33,681 nt of DNA from Planctomycetaceae bacterium (GTDB lineage Bacteria > Planctomycetota > Phycisphaerae > Phycisphaerales > SM1A02), in contig JAIXVI010000147.1 of NCBI GenBank assembly GCA_027483065.1, positions 1-33,681 of the forward strand, read 5' to 3'. This document shows positions 15,444-22,462 of this stretch, piece by piece. The notes beneath the pieces are model-generated. The model did not search any database and was not told the origin of the DNA. It saw only the letters and a list, made by a program, of their open reading frames with translations. Within the stretch, counting starts at the first letter, position 1. Every line of letters starts with the position of its first letter. The position numbers and the translations under genes are program-made.

Positions 15444-17107
15444 GCGATGGTGCCACGAGTGAGGTGCATGGCGCGCGCGACGAATCGTTGATTCGCACGT
15501 TGTTTCCGTTCTTCATCGCGATTGATCGCAGAATGTGCGTGACCGCGGTTGGCCCGCGTTGGCAGACGGCATTGCCTGAGTTAGAACTCGGCGCGTCGTT
15601 TTCTGAACACGTGGTCATCGACCGTCCAACAGACGTGACTGGGTTCGATGCGATCTCTACGCACGACGGCGCAATTTTCATGCTGTCGCTTGCGAAGCGG
15701 CCGCTTTTCAAACTGCGTGGGCAGTTTGTACGCGTTGAAGGCGACGATGGCGGCGATCGGTTGCTTTTCGTCGGTGGGCCTTGGTTTACGAGCATTTTCG
15801 ATCTCTCAGCGTTGGGCCTGACGATGCAGGATTTCCCGCCGCATGATCCGCGCGGCGATTTTCTGGTGCTACTTCAAACGCAGGAGTCGACCAATCGCGA
15901 TTTGCGCGAACTCGCGGCGCGGCTGCGCAGCGAGATGGCGAAGCAGCGACAACTCGAAGAGGAACTGCGACAGATCCAGAAGATGGAGCTTGTAGGTCGA
16001 TTCGCCGGTGGAATCGCGCACAACTTCAACAATATTCTGATGGCGATTCACGGCTACACCGCGCTTGCGCTGTCGCGCGCGCCGGCTGGCGAGCAAGTGC
16101 GCAACAGTCTCGAGCAAATTCGATTGGCGACGGATCACGCGGCCACGCTCACGCGGGCGCTGCTTGCGATGAGTCGCCAGCATCCATTGCGCATCGAATC
16201 GCTCGATTTGCGACGAGAGGTTTCAGAGTTGGAACGTCTCGCAAAACCGCTTCTTGGCGAGCGCGTGGAACTCGTTTGCGAAGTGCATCCCGATGCCGGA
16301 CGCGCGCAAGCCGACAGCGCAGCGCTCAAGCAGATTTTGATGAATCTTGTGCTGAACGCGCGCGACGCGCTGCCGAAAGGCGGGCATGTACGGATCGAAG
16401 CGCGTCCTCCGGAAACAGCGCCGAGCGAGTCGTTGCGTCACGGAGACTTTGTGGAGTTTCTCGTATCCGATGATGGAATCGGTATGGATGAAGCGACAAA
16501 GGCGCGGATTTTCGAGCCGTTTTTCACAACCAAAGAAGTCGGCAAGGGCGTCGGACTTGGGCTTTCTTCGGTGTACGGCTTGGTTGAGCAACTCGGTGGC
16601 AAGATCACCGTTGAAAGCGCACGTGGCGTTGGAACGACGTTTCACGTCTTCCTTCCGCGGATTGTGGGTGTTGCGGAGACGAAGCAGGTCGCGCCGCCGA
16701 TTGCGCACGGCGGTCGCGGCGAACGCGTGTTGCTCGTCGAGGACGAGTCGATGGTGCGTCAACTGCTCGAGCGCGTGCTCTCGCAGGCGGGCTATCAAGT
16801 GTCATCGAGTCTCACGTCGGAGGCAGCGCTCAAGTTCGCGACGACGGGGAGGCCGTTTGATCTGGTTGTGACCGACGTTGTGATGCCTGGCCTCACAGGG
16901 CCGGAACTCGCGGCGAAGATCGAGCAAGCCTGCGGAGCGACACCGACGATTTTCATGTCAGGCTACAGCGAAGATCCTGCTCTGCGCGAGGGACGTCTTG
17001 GATCGCATCAACGATTCATGCCGAAGCCGTTCGCACCGCCAGATCTTCTTGTCGTCATTCGCGAGTTGCTCACGCAGTATCCGAGGCGTGACGGCGCAAT
17101 CGTTTGA
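15440..17107 (+). CDS. HNOBA-domain hybrid histidine kinase, partner of H-NOX
   Basis: A 555-residue cytoplasmic kinase from GTG 15440, overlapping the H-NOX stop (GTGA). Residues about 15-148 match the H-NOX-associated HNOBA domain: FPFFIAIDR, LRGQFVRV, LLFVGGPWFTSI and DFPPHDPRGDFLVLLQT. A coiled linker (150-180) leads to the H-box with H194 in GGIAHNFNNIL, N-box around N303/N307, DDGIGM at 344-349, GVGLGLSSVYG, and a C-terminal receiver (about 428-550) with E435/D436, phospho-acceptor D479 in VVTDVVMPG and K529 in MPKPF. Heme-NO binding to the H-NOX would change kinase activity; the receiver is fused, and the final output gene is not nearby. No transmembrane segment is present. Confidence 0.93.
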   Translation: MSDGATSEVHGARDESLIRTLFPFFIAIDRRMCVTAVGPRWQTALPELELGASFSEHVVIDRPTDVTGFDAISTHDGAIFMLSLAKRPLFKLRGQFVRVEGDDGGDRLLFVGGPWFTSIFDLSALGLTMQDFPPHDPRGDFLVLLQTQESTNRDLRELAARLRSEMAKQRQLEEELRQIQKMELVGRFAGGIAHNFNNILMAIHGYTALALSRAPAGEQVRNSLEQIRLATDHAATLTRALLAMSRQHPLRIESLDLRREVSELERLAKPLLGERVELVCEVHPDAGRAQADSAALKQILMNLVLNARDALPKGGHVRIEARPPETAPSESLRHGDFVEFLVSDDGIGMDEATKARIFEPFFTTKEVGKGVGLGLSSVYGLVEQLGGKITVESARGVGTTFHVFLPRIVGVAETKQVAPPIAHGGRGERVLLVEDESMVRQLLERVLSQAGYQVSSSLTSEAALKFATTGRPFDLVVTDVVMPGLTGPELAAKIEQACGATPTIFMSGYSEDPALREGRLGSHQRFMPKPFAPPDLLVVIRELLTQYPRRDGAIV

Positions 17108-17477
17108 TCGCCTGAGGTTCGCGCGTGTTGTAGCCACCGCACGTGTTCAACGTCGCGCAGATCGCATGCGTCGCGAGGTTCGTGCGTGTCGCGAGACTCG
17201 TGCATGTCGCGAGGCTCATCGACTTTCGAGATTGGATTGCGGGGCGAGTCTTTGCCACGAATTTTGCGTTGATTTTGCTCCGAATTTTTCGCGTGGGATT
17301 TTCTGCCACACTTTTCGAAGGTCGGATGTTGACGCAGTAGATTTGGTGGCAAGAAGTCGCGTTGAACGCGCTTCGGTCGATGTGCGCGCTCGGAGAGGCG
17401 CCGCGCGACGAGTATTGGTGGCATGAGTTCAGAACGTGATCTGTACGCCAGATCAAGAAACGTGATCGGGGGAAAGA
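17108..17477. other. Spacer after the histidine kinase
   Basis: 370 bp without a convincing gene. It has three 18-bp repeat units near its left end (17165-17218), a short A+T-richer stretch (about 17255-17310) and the inverted pair TGATCTG-TACGC-CAGATCA (17437-17455), shortly before the next gene, flanked by two ACGTGATC copies. The inverted repeat could be an operator or leader hairpin. Confidence 0.45.
17165..17218. repeat. 18-bp x 3 tandem repeat downstream of the kinase
   Basis: Units at 17165-17182, 17183-17200 and 17201-17218 share the core TCGCGAG (consensus about TGCGTGTCGCGAGGCTCG). They begin 57 bp after the kinase stop. The units carry no stop triplet and the period is a multiple of three. 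Confidence 0.75.
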
Positions 17478-18998
17478 ATGTCGTCTCACAGCTTGGGGAA
17501 GTGGATTTGGGCCGTAAAGCCCGCGCTATGTGCTGTTCACAGGAATCTCGGTGCCGCGATGCGATGGATTTTCCACGGATCGCTTCGACGCACCGCTTCG
17601 GAGGTCGGCGGTGCGGTCGGCTGTCCTCTGAGTTTCGCGATGACGCGAGAATCAAGGCAGCGCGATGCGCGGAAGCGCACTACGGTAGGTGCGCAAGTTG
17701 ATGCGTGGAACGCGAGTCGTGCTGGTGTACTTTGCGCTCTGACGTCTGTTGGACTTTCGATTGCGGGGTCCGCGAGCGCGACAACGCATGCAACGACACA
17801 TGCAACGCCGCATGCAACGACACAGTTTGGCTCGCACGTGATGCTCTCACACGGTTCGTCTGTGCGCCGGTCAGTGGGAATGGATGCAGCATTACGGGTG
17901 CGCTTGACTGAACTCACTTCGCAAGCAGCCGAGGCACTGCGTATCGCTTCATGGGCGGACGGTGTCGCACCGACGATCGAAGCGCCGCTCGACCTCGAAC
18001 GGAGCGAGTTACTGCTGGCGCTCGTGAGTGATGTTCCACCGCCACCGCGCGGAGCGTGGGCGGTACTGCGTGCAGGACGCGAGCCGATAGGCGGTGTTCC
18101 GCCGAGTTCGAACCGTGGCGACGATGACACGCAAAGCATCGCGCGAACCGGAAAGGCCGCGTCTGCGCTGCGAGGCGCGAGTCTCTCGAGAGATGAAGAT
18201 CTTGATCGCGCATGCGCGCTGCTTGTCAAGCACGCGTTGATGCATGCGCTCGCCCGCACGATCGCCGCGCAAGCGGAGGATGGCCTCGGTCCAGCAGGTC
18301 CGCTTCCGGCAGACATTGTTCGCCGCATCGTCGAGGCGCTGCCGCTGCCACCCGATCATCCTGGATCAGATCCAGCGCGCCACCGTTTGCTCAAGCGGCT
18401 TGAGCGCCAGCGCGCGGGTACACGTCTTCCGAAATCGATCGAAGTCGAGGTGCGCGAGGCTGAAGCTGACTTTCGCGAAGCGCACGCCGTGGCGCGCGCG
18501 TGGCTCGCACGACTCGACGTTGTTCACGGCATGCTCGCGCGAATGGCAGACGTCGAGGGTGTCGCAATCATTCGTGTCTCACGCGCGATCCGGCTTGCCT
18601 CTGCGGGCTGGGATCCTGAAATAGCCTCGACGATGGACGCGCGACCGCTCAGCGACGATGGCGCTACACCGTTGACGGGTACGGAGCGGCCATTCGACCG
18701 CGTGCTCGCCGAGATCCGCGCGGCACGAAACAGGGGCTTCGCGTGTGGCGCGCTTGCGGAAAGTTTGCAAGCTGCACGAGTCGTCGACGTCGAAGTGATG
18801 GAATCCGTTGCTGCCGATGGAGACGGCGTTTTGCAGCTCGGACGTCGCCGCGTGCGTGTCACGGGTGAGCGTCTCGATGATTGGCGCCGCGCGTGTGGAG
18901 TGCGACCGAATCCAACGCAGAGTCCGCCGCCAGCTCGCGGTTCTTCTCCATCGCGTCGAATTCGTGACGCTCCGTTCGGAATCAAACCGCTGGGATAA
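17478..18998 (+). CDS. Exported or membrane-anchored protein of unknown function
   Basis: A 506-residue open frame. GGGGGAAAGA directly before ATG 17478 favours this start; ATG 17640 is an alternative. A hydrophobic stretch (AGVLCALTSVGLSIAGSASA, about residues 78-97) resembles a signal peptide or anchor, preceded by an unusually long basic N-terminus. It is followed by a THATTHATPHATT repeat made by three 12-bp units (17786-17821). The rest (about 130-470) is helix-rich and alanine/arginine-rich, with LPADIVRRIVEALPLPPDHPG as the most structured segment, and ends in a disordered proline/serine tail. I do not recognise the family. Third-base GC choice through the main part supports coding. 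Confidence 0.7.
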   Translation: MSSHSLGKWIWAVKPALCAVHRNLGAAMRWIFHGSLRRTASEVGGAVGCPLSFAMTRESRQRDARKRTTVGAQVDAWNASRAGVLCALTSVGLSIAGSASATTHATTHATPHATTQFGSHVMLSHGSSVRRSVGMDAALRVRLTELTSQAAEALRIASWADGVAPTIEAPLDLERSELLLALVSDVPPPPRGAWAVLRAGREPIGGVPPSSNRGDDDTQSIARTGKAASALRGASLSRDEDLDRACALLVKHALMHALARTIAAQAEDGLGPAGPLPADIVRRIVEALPLPPDHPGSDPARHRLLKRLERQRAGTRLPKSIEVEVREAEADFREAHAVARAWLARLDVVHGMLARMADVEGVAIIRVSRAIRLASAGWDPEIASTMDARPLSDDGATPLTGTERPFDRVLAEIRAARNRGFACGALAESLQAARVVDVEVMESVAADGDGVLQLGRRRVRVTGERLDDWRRACGVRPNPTQSPPPARGSSPSRRIRDAPFGIKPLG

Positions 18999-19137
18999 CG
19001 GTGACGACACGCGCGGAGGGCGCGCACGGACTCAGCGTGCGGCCTCGCCCGGGGCATTGCGCACCGCGAGTGACGGCCATCGAAGGCCGCACTTGCGGAC
19101 AGACGTGCAACCAACGCCTCGGCTACCCTCGCGGGCT

Positions 19138-20223
19138 GTGGAAAAATCCCTCGACCGTTTCGCCCGTCAGATGAGACTCGCCGGATTTGGCGAAGCGGGT
19201 CAGCGTCGCCTCGGTGCGGCGCAGGTGCTGGTTGCGGGATGCGGCGCGCTCGGGACTGTGGTGTGTGAGCAGCTCGTTCGCGCGGGTGTGGGGGCGGTGA
19301 CGATCGTGGATCGGGATGTGGTCGATCGTTCGAATTTGCAACGTCAGACGCTCTTTGCAGAGCGTGATGCAGATCGTGGCACTCCGAAGGCGGAGGCCGC
19401 AAAGGCGCGGTTGATGCAGATTCGGTCGGATGCTCGTGTACGCGCGATCGTCGATGATCTTCGAAGTGACAACGCTCTTCGCATCTGTCGCGAGCATCAC
19501 ATACTCGTCGACTGCCTTGACAACTTTGAAACGCGCTACATCCTCAATGATTGTTCGGTCGCTTTGGGAGTGCCTTTGGTCTACGGTGGAGCAGTCGGAT
19601 TCCGCGGCATGGCGGCACTACTTTCACCGAGCGCGCGTGAAACACCGTGCCTTCGCTGCATTGCTCCGGAGCCGCCTGCCGTCGGCGAGGTCGAAACGTG
19701 CGACACGGTGGGTGTTCTCGCGGCGACGACCGGAATCGTGGGCTCACTTGAGGCAGCCTTTGTGCTGCGATGGATCGCTGATGGCGCGAACGATTCGAGT
19801 TCCGTAGACCCAAGCCTCATCCGCTTTAATCTCGCGACTGGTGCGTTTTCGTCAGCGACGCTCCGTGGCGCGCGCGATCGTGCATGTCGGTGCTGTGGCG
19901 AGAAGCGGTTCGAATTCCTCGACGCCACGCATTCGTTGGCACAGCGGGTACGCGTACTTTGCGGTCGAAATGCGGTCGAGGTACCCGTTGGTGAAGTGCT
20001 TGATGCACAGGGAATTGCTCGCGTGGAGGCACGTCTCGCGGTGCGCGGTTTGGTCGAACGCCTTGCATACGACGGCGTGACGACGTTGGCTGTGCACTGG
20101 AAGGAGGGTCAAGCGGCTTGGAGCCTGCAACTCGTCGCCTCGCAGGATGCGACGCGCCTTGTTGTCGGCGGGACCTCCGATCCAGAAGTTGCTCGGGGGG
20201 TCATCGCGCGGGTGCTGGGATAA
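19138..20223 (+). CDS. ThiF/MoeB/HesA-family E1-like adenylyltransferase
   Basis: A 361-residue E1-like enzyme that would adenylate the C-terminal glycine of a small ubiquitin-like sulfur carrier. Visible: nucleotide-binding GCGALG at 34-39, DRDVVDRSNLQRQ at 58-70, DCLDNFETRYILND at 125-138, the catalytic cysteine position C188 in ETCDTVGVL, and two zinc CxxC pairs (C171/C174 and C250/C253). After residue 260 a roughly 100-residue C-terminal domain follows that I do not recognise; it is not a rhodanese. Start GTG 19138 begins the family; longer starts in the same frame run over the preceding gene. TACCCT eight bases upstream may be a leaderless -10. No ThiS/MoaD partner is in the window, so thiamine, molybdopterin or another pathway cannot be decided. 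Confidence 0.9.
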   Translation: MEKSLDRFARQMRLAGFGEAGQRRLGAAQVLVAGCGALGTVVCEQLVRAGVGAVTIVDRDVVDRSNLQRQTLFAERDADRGTPKAEAAKARLMQIRSDARVRAIVDDLRSDNALRICREHHILVDCLDNFETRYILNDCSVALGVPLVYGGAVGFRGMAALLSPSARETPCLRCIAPEPPAVGEVETCDTVGVLAATTGIVGSLEAAFVLRWIADGANDSSSVDPSLIRFNLATGAFSSATLRGARDRACRCCGEKRFEFLDATHSLAQRVRVLCGRNAVEVPVGEVLDAQGIARVEARLAVRGLVERLAYDGVTTLAVHWKEGQAAWSLQLVASQDATRLVVGGTSDPEVARGVIARVLG

Positions 20224-20621
20224 CGAGGGGAGTGCGGGTCGAACACCGCGACCCAATCGCAGGCCGTAACGAGCGCATGCTTTCCGCAGCTGTCGCGCTC
20301 ATGTGTGCGCTCATGGCGAGGGTAAGAGCTTCGCGGGTTCATCCCTGCAAATCGCGTGACATTTCGCGCGCTGATCGAGGATCCCGCTTGGCGTCGACCG
20401 CGTGAAAGCTACACTCGAAAAGTCGCCCGGAAGTAGGGGAACGAGCGGTTCGTGCGCCTCTCCGAGAGAACATGTGGGTAAGTCGCGGAGTACCGAGATC
20501 GAGCGCGGAGCCACGACAGGCTCGAGATCCGCGCAGTCGTTGGGACCGGAGTGAGTCGGCACTCGAGCTCGCCACGCACGAACGTCTCTCCTGTCGTGAG
20601 ACTTCAAACGGGAACGAACGT
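20224..20621 (+). promoter_or_regulatory. Spacer with promoter and long leader of the YbjN-like gene
   Basis: 398 bp without a gene. TTGGCG (20388-20393), 16-bp spacer and TACACT (20410-20415) form a good promoter candidate about 200 bp before the YbjN-family ATG. The leader ends with GTCTC-TCCTGTCGT-GAGAC (20583-20600), which could form a weak hairpin just upstream of the start. Confidence 0.5.
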
Positions 20622-21227
20622 ATGTCTATGACCTTCGCTGAACTCGTGGGGCGTATCGCTGAGATCGGCTGTGATTTCCGCGCGTCTCGGGAACACTCGG
20701 AGCTCGTTGTCGCGGTGCCGACGCAAAACTACGTCGACCCCCACGACGGCGAGAAGAGCCTGCTTCTACACGTCATGCTCCAAGACAACGGCCAGATGCT
20801 CCGCATCTGCGTCCCTGAGGTCTACGCGATGCAGTCGTTCGAGCACCGCGGGGCGATGTGTGAGGCGATGTTGGCCGTGAACTGGCGCGTCCGCGTCGCG
20901 AGTTACGTGCTCGACGAATCAGATGGCGAGGTGCGCGTGATCTGCGACCTACCGCTCGAGGACGGCGTCGTGACGAGTCCGCAACTCGGTCGGATGCTGA
21001 CGCTCGTCGCGTGGACCGTCGATCAATTTGATCCAGCCATTCGCGAAGCGGGCACTTCGGGCAAAATCGATTTCAAGGAAGTCGACGCGCGCGTCCTCAA
21101 GAAGACCCAAGAGCCGCGTCGTCGGAAGTCGCGTTCGCCGCGGGAGAAGCGCGAACTCGCCGACCTGATCAAGGCGGCCGGCGGCGTTGAGGGGCTGCGG
21201 AAGATCCTCGAGGAGCACGGGCTCTAG
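20622..21227 (+). CDS. YbjN-family protein
   Basis: A 201-residue protein. Residues about 1-145 match the YbjN domain, which has the fold of type III secretion chaperones: FAELVGRIAEIGCDFRAS, LLLHVMLQDNGQMLRICVP, MLAVNWRVRVASYVLDESDGEVRVICDLPLEDGVVT and LGRMLTLVAWTVDQFDPAI. The C-terminal about 50 residues are basic and then helical (KRELADLIKAAGGVEGLRKIL). Molecular function of the family is not well settled. The start MSMTFAE begins the domain. The stop TAG is partly formed by a MITE-like insertion; joining the flanks without the element gives TAA at the same place, so the protein was unchanged. Confidence 0.85.
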   Translation: MSMTFAELVGRIAEIGCDFRASREHSELVVAVPTQNYVDPHDGEKSLLLHVMLQDNGQMLRICVPEVYAMQSFEHRGAMCEAMLAVNWRVRVASYVLDESDGEVRVICDLPLEDGVVTSPQLGRMLTLVAWTVDQFDPAIREAGTSGKIDFKEVDARVLKKTQEPRRRKSRSPREKRELADLIKAAGGVEGLRKILEEHGL

Positions 21228-21389
21228 GCTCTGTCTGACGGATCCCCGGCCGTCGATCCACGCGACATCCCGGCTGGCCGCGTCGACTTCGACTCGCTGT
21301 ATCGCTGCGGATACAGCTTCGTCTCGCCTCCTTGCCATCCGGGCGCCGCGCGGATCTTTGGGCTTCGGTGATCCGTCAGACAGAACCTA
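21225..21389. mobile_element. 161-bp MITE-like element with 18-bp inverted ends and TA duplication
   Basis: Terminal inverted repeats GGCTCTGTCTGACGGATC (21227-21244) and its complement at 21370-21387 match at 17 of 18 positions. Both ends are flanked by TA (21225-21226 and 21388-21389), the target duplication typical of IS630/Tc1-mariner elements. The interior is an imperfect palindrome with a perfect central hairpin GCTGTATC-GCTGCG-GATACAGC (21296-21317) at the exact centre. It has no coding capacity and sits in the stop codon of the YbjN-like gene. Confidence 0.85.
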
Positions 21390-21427
21390 ACGAGTACGAC
21401 AGAACGGAGAACGCTGGGAGAAGATCG

Positions 21428-21613
21428 TTGCTCGACCCGATCATCGATCTTCTTGCAGAGGTTTCGCAGGGCTTCGGCCGCATACATCGCGGCGGACTCG
21501 GCGATTCGCCACGCGGTCGCGCAGATCTGCGAAGAAACCGCTGGATGATGGCCTTTCTCCTTGGGCTGCTCTTAGCGGCGGTCGCATGTACTTGGTGGCT
21601 CGCGCGACGCTGA
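21428..21613 (+). CDS. Small tail-anchored membrane protein
   Basis: A 61-residue frame starting at TTG 21428 with GGGAGAAG four bases upstream. An amphipathic N-terminus (LDPIIDLLAEVSQGFGRI) is followed by a basic loop and a C-terminal membrane helix (MMAFLLGLLLAAVACTWWLA) ending in RR. This is a tail-anchor layout. No family recognised. The frame is open further upstream to 21332, but that would start inside the MITE, so the TTG is preferred. Confidence 0.5.
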   Translation: MLDPIIDLLAEVSQGFGRIHRGGLGDSPRGRADLRRNRWMMAFLLGLLLAAVACTWWLARR

Positions 21614-21645
21614 CCGCGCGGACTCTCGCCTACACTGCGCGCCCT

Positions 21646-22170
21646 ATGACGACTTCCACCGCCACGGCCAACAGCACCGGTTCCATGATCGCCTCGAGCC
21701 TCGCGCTCTCGCTCCGCTACACGGACGATCTCGTGAAGAGCATCCCAGCGGACCGCTTCTGCGAGATGCCAACCAAGGACATGAATCACCCGGCGTTCTG
21801 CGTTGGCCACCTCGCGATTTACGCGAATCGCGTGCTTGAAATGATCGGCCGCGCGGATCTCAAGATTGCGATGCCGTTTGGCGACGAGCACTTCAAGAAC
21901 GGTGCACCCTGTGTCGCGCAAGATGGTCGTTACCCGTCGAAGGACGTCATCTGCGACACCTTCACGAAGGGTTGGACCAACGTGCTCAAGGCGCTCCCGG
22001 AAGTCGATGACGCGGTGTTTGCGCGCGAGAATCCGGCAGAGGGTCGCTTCAAGGAGATGTTCCCGACCGTCGGCGGCGCAGTGAACTTCCTCTGCGGCGG
22101 CCACAACATGATGCACCTCGGGCAGATCTCGACGTGGCGTCGTGCGGCCGGACTTGGCTCCGCGCACTGA
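21646..22170 (+). CDS. DinB-superfamily protein
   Basis: A 174-residue helical-bundle protein of the DinB/YfiT type. The metal-site histidines appear as H48/H55 in NHPAFCVGHLAIYA and H153/H157 in GGHNMMHLGQISTWRRAAGL, the latter being the family's most typical signature. Members include metal-dependent thiol transferases and proteins of unknown function; nothing here narrows the substrate. No Shine-Dalgarno precedes the ATG; TACACT ends nine bases upstream, fitting a leaderless or very short leader transcript. The small membrane protein ends 32 bp upstream. Confidence 0.88.
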   Translation: MTTSTATANSTGSMIASSLALSLRYTDDLVKSIPADRFCEMPTKDMNHPAFCVGHLAIYANRVLEMIGRADLKIAMPFGDEHFKNGAPCVAQDGRYPSKDVICDTFTKGWTNVLKALPEVDDAVFARENPAEGRFKEMFPTVGGAVNFLCGGHNMMHLGQISTWRRAAGLGSAH

Positions 22171-22462
22171 CTCCTGCGCGATCGGCGCCGTCGGATGTTT
22201 CGAGCCATGCTCGATTCGACCCCCGATGCGTGACCTAGAGCGTCCGCGATCGTGCGTGGCGGCCTGATGCTCGGGGCTCATGAGGGTGCCCTTGCGACTT
22301 CGGCCATGACTCCCTTTTCTCGATTTCTCGGGCGCGTGTTGACGCGCTCGATTTCTTCTGTGAAACGGGTATTTTTCGACTCTCTCCGCGATCCGTGCGC
22401 GGGGCGTCGTTGTTCGTCGCATACCTTGATTGCCCTACACGTTGGATCTACTGGAGTCGAAT

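Noticed and set aside
17143-17340. 65-codon frame with repeated hydrophobic VARLVHVARL segment after the kinase
   Set aside because: It is translated from the 18-bp repeats, has no ribosome site and stops abruptly; more likely non-coding.
18808-19137. Upstream extension of the E1-like gene
   Set aside because: It overlaps the preceding gene by about 190 bases and shows no family similarity; GTG 19138 begins the conserved region.
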